Assembly (NCBI RefSeq): GCF_036370855.1
Contig: NC_088099.1
Coordinates: 72,395,218 to 72,459,217 of the forward strand
Length of the DNA: 64,000 nucleotides
DNA from: Dromaius novaehollandiae
Lineage: Eukaryota > Chordata > Aves > Casuariiformes > Dromaiidae
Direction: 5' to 3'
The notes beneath the pieces were generated by a model that did no database searches, was not told the origin of the DNA, and worked only from the letters and a program-made list of their open reading frames with translations. Shown here one piece after another: positions 1 through 13,489 of this stretch. Made by a program: the position numbers and the translations under genes. The first letter of the stretch is position 1; the number at the start of each line of letters is the position of its first letter.

Positions 1-1989
1 TGTCCCACACTTGCTTTTGGCAGCTTAAAAGGTGCTTACACATAAACTGAATTTGAAAGCTTCATTAATGTTATTTTCTAACTGCTGTTACTTTCTAACT
101 GAACAGGCACTGCAGTGATGGAGCATTCTCTGTTCAGTAGCTGCAGAAAGTATTAAAAATAATTTATTGGCTTAAGCTGCACACATAGAACATCTGAGCT
201 ATTGAAGATATTAACCCTTACCCTTTGGATCATTTTCTACCATGTTTCTCATCATCAGTGATGTTTCATCTGTGACCTCCCCCCTACCAAAATCCTTATA
301 GTGTACATTAAAAAAACTCAGCTCCTTTTAGGGTGGAGTATGACAGCCAGTCAGTGCATTTCATGGGAAGACATGAAAACTTGGCCAAAGATACCCAAAT
401 TCTACTTTTTACAAAATGAGGCTTATAATGAGGTTTGTAACTTTCAAGCAGAGCTGGCAGGATCTCAGTCTATGAGGTTTTCTCCTAAATCTCTTATTGA
501 GAATTTCAAAACAAATTTTAAAAGTATTCAGATTTAAAGGTCTATAAACGGAAAACGCAATAGGTAGTGCTTAGCATACACCAAATGTATGTCAGTAATA
601 AGGACTGCCACTCAAGACAGAAATTTTGCTGGACGTTGCAGGTTGTCATCTTTAAGGCTGCAGTTCTGATGCAGACAGCTCATCTATTATGATCCACAAG
701 TCTTCAGTTTGGGGATAACTTGGTACAGAACTATCCAATTAATTGCTTAAAGCTGTAGTAATGTTATGCATGACAAGCAAGAAAATTGCTCTGATTAGGC
801 AAAAGTGCAGAGTCAGACCTCAGAACAATGCAGTTGTATTTCCTTGTGAATATACAGGCTAGAAAAATCAAGACAGCTCTTCTCTTTGAGTGGATATGAA
901 AAATGTACTTGATGCTTTCATTAAAAATCAAGTAAATGGCATTTTCAGATCATCACTGTCACAGAGGGCCACTAGCCCACTTTTACTAAGATGAGAGAGA
1001 AACATCTATCTTTGAGTGGCATGCTTGGAACAACCTCTCTTCCTCCTTCCATTGAAACATAAAAAGTAATTCTTTCTACTAAAAATACTTGAACAAAGGC
1101 AAATGTACTTCAGCTAGGGTCACTGCAAATATATTACCATTTCTTTCTGCTTTGCCACTGAGAATGTTTTCCCTTTTTCTAGGAATCTCTCTAGATATGT
1201 TGCTACTGGAGACACAGCACTGCCTACTCTGACCACTTGAGTTCTGCCAATCTGCTTTAGAAGGGTGTTAAAACTGAAGCAAGTGAATAATTAAATACAA
1301 GATAGCCAAATAATAGTAAAAAAAATACAGCAAAGTGTTAAGAGAAAAACTCTGGGGAAACTTGGACGTTCCATAAACCAAGAACAAGGAATGCAGACAC
1401 GAAGAAGATGGGTAGCACTCTGGTTTCTCAGCTAACAGGTATATGTTCCAATAGCAAGACAGAGGTCAACTTGGAGCTCAAATAAAAGTTAAAATAAGAA
1501 ATTAATCACAGACTATAACAGAAATATCAGTAATAACTGATGAACTTCAGAAAGCTTTAGGAAAAAATAACACGCAAGTAATAAAAAGCAGCTCCCTGTA
1601 AAGAGTTTTTGGAAATCCCTTTACATGAAGGCCATTGATCTCAGCCATTAAGGCTATGAAATTGGAAAGCAAATAACCTGAATAAGTTGAGAAGCCTAAG
1701 TTAAAGCTGTAATGTCCAGGATTATTGCAATATTCATTTTTCACAACTCTACTAAACCAATCATTTATATGATATGATATAGTTTTACAGGGACACACCA
1801 CAGTTTGAAAAATGTGTCAGTGTAGGTGTATACACTAAATATGTAAGGCAACATTCTTACATTTTTATGGGCCAAGTATTTATGTAACATTCATTATGTT
1901 TGTAAAATAATGTGCATATAAACATTTTATAAAGAATATATATAAACAATATAACAGTGACATGACTCAAATTTGAAGTTAGACCTACT
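1..1989. other. AT-rich non-coding DNA
   Basis: No repeat family, RNA gene or convincing exon was recognised here on either strand. The few open frames are under 90 codons, lack splice or start context, and have the composition of random AT-rich DNA. It is probably intergenic or intronic DNA in a gene-poor region. Confidence 0.6.
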
Positions 1990-2056
1990 TTGAGCAAGCA
2001 GTTATGCTAGACAACTTCCCACAATGCCTTCTAACCTCAATTATTCTATGATTCTT
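1990..2056 (+). mobile_element. CR1 LINE 3'-tail fragment
   Basis: The segment starts with a degenerate GAGCAAGCAGTTATGCTAGA and ends with CTAACCTCAATTATTCTATG followed by ATTCTT. This is the order of the avian CR1 3' untranslated end: the gagcagg...ggactagatga stretch, then the ccaacctcaattattctatgattct terminus. It is diverged and 5'-truncated to under 70 bp, as old CR1 copies usually are. It shares this design with the intact tails at 20.1-20.3 kb and, reversed, at 48.86 kb. Confidence 0.7.
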
Positions 2057-2878
2057 CAATGTCTGTTCTATGAAGTGGACACGAACACCCTGCCCCATGC
2101 AGTACCTTATGGCTTACCACTGGTCAGCAGCTTTGGAACCCATGAATTTCAGAAGCTGGTGTAATAGCATAACAACATCCCACATGGTCTGGCAGTTATG
2201 GGGCTGATAACAGCAATGCTATCCCACACACCTAGCAGCAGAAACTTGAGCACGTTTTGCCTTCTGCCCAACCACAACTTTATTAGATATAATGCATTTT
2301 ACATAAATGACAGCTCTTTCAACCAATACACAATGAAAACAGTCAGGATAAAAAAGAGTGGTACTATAAACTGAGGATATGATGTAAAGCTCATGAGAAA
2401 TATGATACAATATAAATGAGACCTGGCTTTCTGAAGAGAGCTTTTCTTTGGCAAATGCTGTAAAAAAGCAGAAGGATTTAAAGACTTAAAGATATAAACA
2501 ATTCCGGCCATAGCACTTGGACAGAGATATAAAAATTAAGGATAAGGAACAAAAAGAACTGAAAACAGATCTCGAAAAATGCCCCTCAGTGTATTCTTGT
2601 TAGGGTTTCAGGTTGTGTTTGTTCAGTTACTGATTTGTTATAGAGATGTGGTGCTCAGCAGTGTGTATATTCCATAACAGGGTTTTCAAAGCAGTAGTAA
2701 GGAGAGCTTAATTGCATGTTGATGCTCAACTGTGGCATAAACATAGCACCATATCTCCATTCACCCTGAGAGAAACTCCCACTGAACCATTCAGCTCACA
2801 TCACATATTTGGCCTAGATCTATACCTGAAGCTGTCATTTATCATTTTTCTATTTTGCCATGCTAAGCAACCATAGAT

Positions 2879-2927
2879 ACATATATATATATATATAAAT
2901 ATATATATATACACACATATATATATG
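2879..2927. repeat. (TA)n microsatellite with a short CA interruption
   Basis: About 48 bp of alternating TA with an AAAT break and an ACACACA interruption. It ends directly at the GC-richer segment that follows. Confidence 0.9.
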
Positions 2928-3400
2928 GCCCTCCAGATGAACACAGAGAAGCTGGCAGAGCTGGCAGGCAGAGGGTAGCGTGAATTAGCTGTGCCTCTTG
3001 CTGGACCTCTGTGCAGGGACCCAAAGCAGCCTGGAAACTCAGGAGTTTGTCGCAGCTCAGAGTCTGGAGCAGGCCCAGGGTAACGCTGACCCTCTGCTGA
3101 CGTCCCGTTAACTACACCTGGATTTGTGAGACGGTGAAGGAGCTGGTACCAAGACAGCTAGCCTGGGGACAGGCTCCAGGTTATTAAGACAGCTACAGGG
3201 TTAGCCAGGAGGTATACAAACTTTGGTGAAATTTCCTGAGGGGAAGGGGGGAAGAAGAGGAGTTAAGACCAACCAAGTACCCTGCCTGGTAGCTACAGTT
3301 ACGTGATGGCAGCCTTCAGCTAGCTGGAGGCGTCCATGCAAACTGCACAAAATCAGTTCTAAAATCCAACTGTAATGTCCATTTGTTGTAAAATTTAATT
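2928..3400. other. GC-richer unassigned segment
   Basis: This segment is clearly richer in G and C than the DNA around it and begins exactly at the end of the (TA)n tract. It contains a minus-strand open frame of 79 codons (3201-3440) with no recognisable domain. Composition and the abrupt left edge suggest an old inserted element, for example an LTR or retroviral fragment. I found neither TG...CA ends with a duplication nor a coding motif, so the class stays open. Confidence 0.3.
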
Positions 3401-6400
3401 CCCCAAAGAAGAGAGCAAAGGAAAGAATTAAACATAGCAATTTTTTCTGACATTACAAAATGAAGTAATACACCCTTCTCCATATACCAGCTCAGTTAAA
3501 ATAACTACTTCCTTGGCAGTTCATTTCTGATGACAGCCTAATCCCAAAATATTAGTACCATGAAGTCTTATCAGGTATTGAACCACAGTAGAAGTGCAGT
3601 GGCAAAATAAATAGTAATGCTGTTCTATTTCTTTGAACTAGAATTTTGAAACAAAGCGTGGGACTTTCTGCTACCTACACAGGTGTGATGGAGAAACAGT
3701 ATGATTGAATAATGAAATAAAATGTCTCCTAATTAAATACATTAAACCAGTTTATGCAGATGAGTAGATACCTCCCACTCACTTTCAAGTAGCTTTGGCT
3801 TGCAACTTAGTTATTTGTGGGAGGAGGCTAAATTCTTCTTTACTCTTTAGTATGGATCCAGCAAAACTACTGACAGATCACACCTCTTGGGAAATGCGGG
3901 ACTTGTCATGAGACTTTATAAATGTCAGCTTTCCTGTAAAAGCACCAGGGCAGGGCTGCTGTCATGAAAGCATCAGTTATGAGTAATTTCTTTGAATATC
4001 ACTAGCCAAGACAAATAGAGAAGGGATGACATACCAGTTGTGTACAGCCATGCACTCAGAATTCGGTCTTTTGTAACATCATTGTGCAGAATGGAAATGT
4101 GAATATCTGTTTCTAAAATAGATGTCCACAGTTTGGATTGTTACATGTTGTATTTAAAAATATATCTGACCTATACTTTATAATTCCTATCGTTATGAAA
4201 TAACCAACAAGTTAGGAGGGAAACAGCAATCTCACTGCATCTTTAGTACGAGCTAGGTACTCATGCTCAGTCCAGAGTTGTGGGGTATCACTCTATTTCA
4301 TGTTATGTACAGATAATTGTCTCCAAAGAGTATGAACATCTTTTTTTTAATTAATAAGCCCTAAAAATATAAAGCATTAGATAAAAGTTAATATTTGAAC
4401 AGGATGGTCATGGAAATAAATTTAGTAGACTGTGATATCTTTTTTACCAATTTGGCCACAAAGCTTTGCTGAATCAGTACCATGAATTCAGCTTTCTGGT
4501 GGATCCAAGCCTCTAAGTGATTAATTAGCACCACATTTCTAATATCATGCTTAATCTGTGGGAAAAGAGTGAATACCTGCTCCAAGTATATTCATGTCAT
4601 TTTTTGGAAGATAGCTAGTAAGTTTAAAAAGCGAGAAAAAGCTTTTTGTTGGAACAGACATCTTGCTCGATGCATTCAGGAGATCATAGCTATTTCTGTA
4701 TATCAACCAGGCAGCACAGCAGCATTCAGCCCTCTGAGGCACACATCACATCTGCACTGGATCACTGCATAAGTCTCAAACTGATGGCAACAGCGGTTAC
4801 ATCTGAACTTGGAGAGAAGCCACTGCTGCAGATCCCCAAACTAAACTTTGTCCTGTAACGTCCATCTTTTCTCAACTTTCCCTTTTACTACATTAATTTG
4901 AGCATATATATATATGTCTAGCAGCTGTGTAGAACAGTTATCCAGGAAGCAGTACATAGAACAAACCTCAGAGGTAAAAGCTTCAGTATAGGGCCAGTGT
5001 CAACTAGGTCAATTTTTAGGACTAACAACCTTGACAGTATCCCTTTAATATGTTGATCTGTTTCTGTAAAGCACATTAAGAAAAGTTTAGCGTGAAAGAG
5101 GCTACAAATGTGTTTGATATGATATGGCAATAACGCTACATTCTGAGCATACTAAAGCTGCCAAAATACATTTGAAACTACTTTTCTTTACTAGCTAACA
5201 GCCCGATTCAATGAAAAAAATCCAGACTTCTGCACACTAGAAGCTGCAGAAAATCTGTTTTTCTGTGACATCTGTAACCTGCTGTACATATTTGCATTGC
5301 GGAATCTACATCTTTCTTGAAGAGATAATGACATTTTATTTATGATTTGTCTGTTCAGACCACTGAGAAAGCTCTAATGAGATCAGGGTTGGACATTGTC
5401 CATATAGAGTTAGACAAAATCACTTGCCTTGAAGATACAAAGTTCTGAGTACTTCACTGTGGAGAAGACTGTTGAATCACCTAGCCTGTCCCTTTGTATC
5501 CTGATGTCCCAATACTGGCAACTCATTGCTTCTAGTGTCAATTGCACCCACTAGAATATCTATTTTACAAGAGTTTGATACTTACAAGAGATTTACAGTC
5601 TACATTGTATTTATAGGTATTGTTAAGGAAAGCACACGAGCCACAGGATTTATTTTTCAGTAAGGTTTTATATCTGCAGAGATCTTACTAATTTGTTTTA
5701 TTTTCTGCATTGATTAGAGAAGACCCTTTAATTCACCACTCAATGCATACAGAAAATTTCTAAATGGTACACAGAGTTTGGGCTACAGTTCTCCTATAAA
5801 ATGGGTCAAGTTTAAAAGAAAAGTCTCAAACTTTATAAAGAACTATTCCTAAATAAGTTTAAATGAGGAAATTCCAAACTGCTTTTATTTTTGTAATGTG
5901 TCTTGACAATCTCTTCCCAAAGTATTGTCTTTTAGCAATTATTACTCTATGAAACACTTACTAGTGCTTTAAGATTAAAACATGCTGGCCTCTTCCTTGT
6001 TCCTACTGTTTCACACTATTAAAATGAGCTAGAAGTATATTCACTAATTTTGTTCTATTGCTTTCCTTTTAAACAAGTTATCCTATGGTTTTTACCACTT
6101 CTGTACCATCAGCTATAAAGAATATAGTAATCAAAGTGGAAACTTCTATTTTAATAGATGACTTATAACTGAACCAAGATTTGTGGGGGGAAGTAGTATC
6201 TTTTATTACTCTACCTGATGCAGTTGAAAAAACAGGTTTTCAAGCAAACAAGCCCATCTTCAGGTTTGAAATGGAAGCAACAAAACCTTAAGCACACAAG
6301 CCATATATACGTACTGCATACATACAACATAGCCATGTACATACAAACAAGCTTGTTAAGTAAATACAATGACATTAATTTATTTGGACAGCACTGTATT

Positions 6401-7302
6401 CAAACTATTTGCTAGGAACATTTCTATTGTCTTCCAAAACAATTTGTAAAGTATAAACAAATAAGGAAAAGCTTTTAAAAATAGGGCAAAGTAATCTAGT
6501 ATTAGGAGACGTTTTAAAAACTAAAATCCAGTCACAAAGCAAATTCTAAAGCTTAATAAAACGAAGACGGATGTTCTACAAAATATCAAAGAAGGAAAAG
6601 GCATAAAATATACATTAAGACAAAAATATTTTTTGAAGGAATATACACACAACTTAATTATGGGCAAATCAAGAATTTTGCAGAAAGGTTCAAATATTTT
6701 TCTTCTGCAGCACCACAATCAAAGTGTAAAACATGACTCAATCTGTAACATAAATATAAAAAGAATCAAATCTACAGGAGATATTTGACATATCCAAGTG
6801 AATAACTCCCACTGCCTCATCTTTAACTAAAATATCCTTATACCAGCTTTAACTTACGGCAATGAAATTTTTCTTTTGGAACTTGGAAAGAGGGGTTAAA
6901 TGTTTCACAGATTCATAGTTTTACAGTAGAGCTTCATCTCCTTCTATTCATCCCCAGCATAACTGGTTAGAAAGTAGGCAACAATATTTTTGCTGTCAGC
7001 ATTCAGTGTTTAAGTTATTTTTTCCTTCCTAAAATTATAATGATTAGAAATTTATCCCTGCATTGTTTCTTTATTTTTCACAGAAACATGTCTCCTACTT
7101 TTGGCACAACTTTTGCAATGCTGACATGGTGGAATCTGAAAGAATCACTTTTTTTACAAGAAAAATGGGAGAAGGATGATTCATATACTAACTTCCAAAT
7201 CTAACCTAATCTAATCACTGAGCACTCATACATTCCTTCTGAAATTTATGTTATCAGCAGAAACAATTAAGGCAGGGATTGTTATTACATTACATTACAA
7301 GT

Positions 7303-7324
7303 GTAGTAACATACATGTTACTAC
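7303..7324. repeat. 22-bp near-perfect palindrome
   Basis: The sequence GTAGTAACAT, AC, ATGTTACTAC has two perfectly complementary 10-bp arms around a 2-bp centre. It lies beside a TTACATTACATTACA run. No protein-binding role can be inferred from the sequence. Confidence 0.85.
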
Positions 7325-7795
7325 ATATTATTCTCACCTTCCAAAACCTCTCTTTCTTTCTCCTCTTTAAGTTCCTATTCTCCTAGCCTTTTTCAAGTAA
7401 CTTCTCTATTTTTTCCACATTTATTTCTTTTACCTGACACTCCCTCTAACTTATCGTTGATTTCTGCAGATGTAATATATATAAAGCCACTTTTGGTTTA
7501 GAATGATCCTATTAGGAAGGGAATTTTTTACAAAGAGATATTTCTCTAGAATTTCTTCAGCAACTTCTTAATTAGCAAAAGGGCAAAGAACTGGTAGGGC
7601 AACATTCATACGCTGCAGGGTATCTCAAAAGAGCTGCCTGATACTTCTGTTTTTCATACGGGACCACAGTGCACAAAATCATTATCAGAGCTCTGCACTA
7701 CTGTGATTACTTCTGCATCTTTGCAGAAAAATCTTTCTGCACTGAACCTCTTTGATGAACAACACCCATGTGCAACAAATTCTTTAGGAGTTTTT

Positions 7796-7826
7796 CTTTT
7801 TTTTGTTTTGTTTTGTTTTGTTTTGT
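7796..7826. repeat. (TTTTG)n short tandem repeat
   Basis: Five to six tandem TTTTG units preceded by a T run. It could be the remnant of an A-rich retroelement tail read on the other strand, but no element body was recognised next to it. Confidence 0.9.
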
Positions 7827-8461
7827 AAGCCTTGCCCTAGATGCATCTCACTGGGCTTTTCTACAGAGCAGAAAAGCTATGAGTCTAAATTAAGCAGCAG
7901 GTCCTTCAGCCATGCAAGCACCAGTCCTGAATCTGAGTGCACAGGGTCCAGTGAAATAAACTGCAAGGCTACAGCTGTGTATGCTTTGTATGCATATGTT
8001 TGCTGTGTATGCCTCTTCTCTGCAGCTTCACTAAATGTGCAGCCAAGACACAATTATAAATCAGCCCTATCTCCCTACAGAGCCTAGGTTTACATATGGC
8101 TGCAGCCAGTGGCTAGCAAGATGCAATGACAATGGCTCAGAAGAGTGGGAGAAACAACTTCACAAGACAACACCTCCCAGCAAGGTACTTGCCAAAACAG
8201 AAACATAGCTTCAATGCTGACAGGCAGCCTTGGCTGGAGCAGGAGGAAGCCATAGTCCAGTACTGTATAATTAATAATACCCAAGAGATAGCTGAAATAT
8301 TTCTACTTCACTTTGCTTTGCTTTAGCAGTCCTATTTTGGCAGATCTAAGGTCATGTGCAGACATTTGTTAGTACAAATGGTTCAAAGCGGCCAATAGCT
8401 AAGGAACTAGGGATGGCCCTCCGTCCAGTATCGTGACAGCCTAGCTCTGGGGACAGTAAAC

Positions 8462-8493
8462 CTCTTCCTCTTACTACAGTAAGAGGAAAAGAG
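8462..8493. repeat. Short hairpin-forming inverted repeat
   Basis: CCTCTTACT and AGTAAGAGG form a perfect 9-bp stem around a 2-base AC loop. CTCTT and AAGAG outside extend the stem after a 2-base bulge. It is probably incidental, as it has no gene context. Confidence 0.7.
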
Positions 8494-10636
8494 TAGGGTA
8501 AATACTATATTCAAAGTTTGAAGATAGGAAGGTCAAATTTAGCACAAAACAGGTTGTGCAGGATAAACCTTCTGTACTGAAAACAATTTCCGCTTCTTTG
8601 TAAAAAATAGCTTTGTACATTAGGCAGCTAGCAATCATAGGTGAGAATCACTAAGTATATCTTACCAAACAAAGCCAAGTAAGAACAATCACTAAATCTT
8701 TAAAAGAAAAGGCTTTTTTCCTGTCTCTGAGAACCATCTCTAGTTTCATATTAACTTCACCATTCATCTAGTACAGGGTCGACCCATTCATACAATTTAT
8801 GGTGAACAGGGAATAAGCTTCTTACAAAGCAGGTCTGATAGACTCCCTACATATTTTCAACCTGCTGTTCTAATCCCATACAAAATATGAGAAATAAGCA
8901 AAAGCAAAAAAAACATGTCACTGAACGTGGGTAGACAAGAAAACAGTCCCTCCTTCAGGGTGCTTCATTGCAGAGTTTCATGCACAGAAAAAGTAGTTCC
9001 TAAGTTCCTAAGAGGTACAGCTATCTCAGAACCCAAGACTGAATAGTTATGCACATAGAAGTATGAATAGGAAAAAAAGGAAGAACAGGGTGGTCATGAA
9101 ATAGCCTCTAACAAAAACAAAAACATTCACGGTGAATGACAGCAGCACCAAAAGAGTGGGATGTTCAAGACCAAGACACTGAAAGAAATCCTTTCCATTT
9201 ATAGCCAAATCTATATGAAGACAAAGCATTAAGGATTAGAGAAGACAAAAGATCAGAAGACTGAAATTATGTTTGTTTAACTGGGTTTATGAAAGGGTAT
9301 ATTAAGAAGTGAGCTGCACAAACAAATTAAATTTATGTAGTTTTGACAGATTCAACAAAGGGTGATGAAAACCACAACTAACACTGGGAAGCAAAAGCAG
9401 GTAACCAGCGCCTGTGCAGGGGTGGCTCAGCAGATGAGAAGAAGATAAGATTAGTTGATAAAGAGATATTGTGAAGAGCAAAGCCCTAACATGTTGTTTC
9501 TCCTGATACTTCAGATTTCAGCCTTGTCATGGTTTACTGTTACCAAAATGCAGGTAACAAGACGCAGAAATAGAATGCCTAAGGCTATTTTCACCTGAGA
9601 CACAGGAGCTGCCAACATGTTTATTGCTGAGAACTATTTGGCCTCCAGAATTTTTCTGGCCTCCTTTCACTCCAGGAGCTAACAAGAAAAATACAGTAAT
9701 TCAGGCTTCCACTAGGTGTCTGAAAGTACCTGACAAAATCAAGGCAGCAAATGTTTGGTAACCTCTTGTTTTCACCTCCATGTAACTATTTAAATACCTT
9801 CCCCACACACACACTCCCCAGCTGATACTTCACTTGTCTGTAAAAAGCAAAATTTTTTTAAGAACAGATGAAAATCCCTCCAGTTCATTACCCTTTTTGC
9901 TGGTAACAGTACTGCTGAGAAGGTAGCAGTGTGTGCTAAATTCTATACTTAATTTCACCATTTTGTATGGCATGTATTGAAGAATACCACTGTATTATCC
10001 AGTAACATTACCAAACATTCTCAATAAAAGCTCACCCACATTTTCAACTGTAGACTGATTCAATTGTGTTTGCTGTACTTAATTTCTAGTATTAAAAGCA
10101 TTCCCATTGCACTCACTGGCATGCTTTGTGAAGTGCTTAGAGATTTACTAATAGTGAGTGCTTTTCAAAATCTAGTCGTATCACTGCTTAAGGAATGGAT
10201 CTCAATCACATGAAAACTTGCAATAACCTCATCTACATGGTTATTCTGAAACTCCTTTCTACTGATTCCCAGTTCCTCCTTCTCCTGTCTCCCCACTCCC
10301 CTTGCTCATATCCGTCTCCACACATGATCGGCCCCCTTTATTATGCCAACCTTCTTCTTTCTTATGCTCATATTCATCAAAACCAGCTGTGAATGGATTT
10401 AACTGACTATCCCTCCACAAAACTATCTATTTTTAATGGATATTTTTCTGCCTTTTTAGTGAATTGATTTACCACACACATCCAGTGAGTGCTGGAGCTG
10501 GTACAGGTACACTGAGAGCATTCAGATAAGAAGGAAAGAAGAGGAGGGAATGAGACTTTCTCCTTTCAGCAGCAGCATATTAGATAACCTGAGTAAATGA
10601 AGATGCCTGAACAAAGAGAGCAATTAGGTGAAAATA

Positions 10637-10680
10637 CATATATATATACACACACACAAACAAACACACATATACATGTA
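10637..10680. repeat. Mixed TA/CA microsatellite
   Basis: A tract of TATATATA, CACACACA, AAACAAACACACA and TATACATG, followed within 30 bp by further AT-alternating sequence up to about 10770. Confidence 0.85.
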
Positions 10681-13489
10681 AAAACCCCATGTATATATTA
10701 TATATAAAAAATGCCTACAAAGCATATAATGCTTTCATTTATTACATATTATATCTATAATTTATATTTATTTTATGTAAGAATATGTAAGTAGATGATA
10801 AAGAAGATGCATAAAACAAATAATGATTTGGGAAGACAGAATCCGAATTTTGGCAGTACAAGCCATTTCCAGAAAGACCTGCAACATGGCTAAGAGTTTC
10901 TCTAGAGACAACTGACAGTCAAGCGAACAAAAGCTGTATGATTCTGAGCAATAATTTTATCATATCACTACAGTAACAATAAGAAGAGCTTCAACTCACT
11001 TTATAAATTTGCTTTATCATCCTGCTGGGGAAGTACCTAGTAGACTTAGGTACATATCTATTAACTAGTGCAGGACTGACTAGTATCCAGAAGTATACTG
11101 GGACTACTGAAAAGGCTTAGTGAAATAGCAGCTACCTGAATCACGAGACTTGAACTACTGAGACTGCACTAGTCAAACACAAAGGCTGAATTTTTGTATT
11201 GGAGAGGTAGATGTGTGCCAAAAATAGCTCTGAGAAAGAGCTGAATGTGTGGAGAGTAACCAGCAAACTGGTCAGGCAAAACAATGAGGACACAAGACAG
11301 AAAAGGCATGAATAGGTGACACTCAATTAGGAAATCAATGAGAAAGATGAGAACTCTGAATCAGGTGAGGAGAATGGCAGAGTTATCAAAGAGAGAGGGC
11401 AAGAGTAGGGTTAGTTGGTTAAAGGCAGCAGGAACAGCTGTAGGAACATATCTGAGGGCTCAAGCAGCAAGCCCTAAATGGAAAAACTGGAATAAGCTGG
11501 ATCAGGAGAATAAATCTTGAATGAGAAGCCTGAGAACTGGAGACTGGAATCTGGCCATCATGATAATACCTGTTGAACATCAAGCCCAAGTGTTTACATG
11601 GCAGCAACATCACAGACAGCAGTTGTATGATGGCATGGATCACTGGTATTCAAGACTCCCAGTGATCTCTGCCCTATTATTGTGTCATACAAGTTATTAA
11701 ATTTTACTTAGACCAATTCCTAGCATTATTTGTGATCTCAGATTAGATCAAGCTACTTGGTAAGTGATTTTTTTTTTTTTTTTTTGGCATGGCATTATAG
11801 CAGATTCTTCTATTTTGTTATTTATGCATATATTTAGTTCAAATGTTCATTTAGTTGTGCTGAGATCCAAAATGCTAATTTTGAGCTTCATCCTTTAATT
11901 CTGGCATTTCTCAACTTCCAGCTGCTTAGCTTTCAGTCAAAACTATGTCTAAAACTTTTTAGTATGCATAGTATCACTCATACCATCAGTTCAAATCATA
12001 CAATTTCAGAAACAGAAAAAGGACTGAATCTCTCAGAAAGTATGTAGCAGGTAATACGACCACTTACATAGCTGGCTTGGTACAAAATATTTTTTAAATC
12101 ATTTGATAGCTTTAAATGTATGCACTGCAGTTTTCTTACATTGTGAATATTCTGTAGCTACAGTCAAGGCTTAACACGCTATCATTGGACAAAAAAATTA
12201 TATGTATCCTTAGAATATTTTAGATGCTAATTTAAGAACTTGTAATTAATTAAGTATCATATGGGCTGGTTTTGATTTAAGCTTTTTAATGTGATTAGTA
12301 CAGCCTCAGTCTGAGGTGTAAAAGCTATGACTGGAATTGCTTCAGATGCCAGGCACAGAAAACCAGAAACTAGATTAAAACAATGATTTTCCTTGCTCTT
12401 TTCACCAAAATCTCACCTTGGAAATGGTTCGGGATTTTATCTGGTCCATATCCGTACTTTAGGTAGGAATTCTTCTATTTCAAAAGATACTTTTTCCAGC
12501 TTGGGTTGTAATAAAAAAAAAAAAAAAGCAGTTGAGCTGTGTCCTTTTCTGGTGTTTTTGGCTTTTTTGCTTTGAGGAAATGCTGATGGCAGTTCCACCC
12601 GACACCTCTATATAAACAGGCTTGTCTTAAAAAAAAAGTCCTTATATTCCCAGTGTAAATTTCGCTAATGGCAGACACAAAAGGCCCCAGCTTTGTTTAA
12701 TAAAAATGAGAAGCACATAATGCTAATAAGGAAAAAGAAAGTATGGCTACAAAACTGTCATATAATATGCATGAGTGACAGAACTTGTGACCTGCTAACG
12801 TTTACTATATTTTTAGTAGTTTAACAGCATAACATCTCTTTACTTTTTCTGCTGTTGAGCACCCAGAGGTATAAATGGCAGGAATAATGACTGGGCCATA
12901 CTTATGTTACCTTAAAATTTTTCGTTCATCTTTCTGTTTCTACACATGGTATGTAATAAAAATTTCTACAGTCATTTCAAGAGTTCAACACAACAAGGCT
13001 TCAGTATTGCTAGAGAAGACATTTTTAGAAGCATAGATCATGCAGAGGTCTGCAATACTTTATGTTCTGTGTTAACACATATTCATTAATTATTAAAAAT
13101 GCCCTGAATGCTGCAGCCCTGTTTCTGGATATTTCCTTAATATTTTCAATGGAAATAAGAGAAATGATTTTAATACTTTAATATCAGCATTTGCGACTGA
13201 CGGATATTCCAATAAGAGATACATCATTTAACTTTGAAGAAAGGAAGCTAGAGGCAGTAGTGGGGAAAGGGAGAGATAAAAAGTTATTTGTTGACTGCAT
13301 TCACTCCATAAGACAAAACAGCACATTTCAGGTAGGAAAGGCAACACTGAGTGTGGAAATAAAAGAGAAACAAAAAAATAAACTTGACATTCAGGAAAAG
13401 TGTTTCCTTCTACATATGACGACAGTGAACAGAGGCAGCCAACAGATGCAGCAGTTTGCGCAGCAGTGTCTGGGCTCTGCTTAGATCTT

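Larger units (their letters stand above)
3401..13489. other. AT-rich non-coding DNA with small simple repeats
   Basis: About 10 kb with no recognised gene or repeat family. Scattered open frames (up to 97 codons at 13191-13484) show no domain, no splice context and no family resemblance. Small repeats inside are listed separately. A poly(T) run lies at 11768-11785 and a poly(A) run at 12513-12527. Confidence 0.55.
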
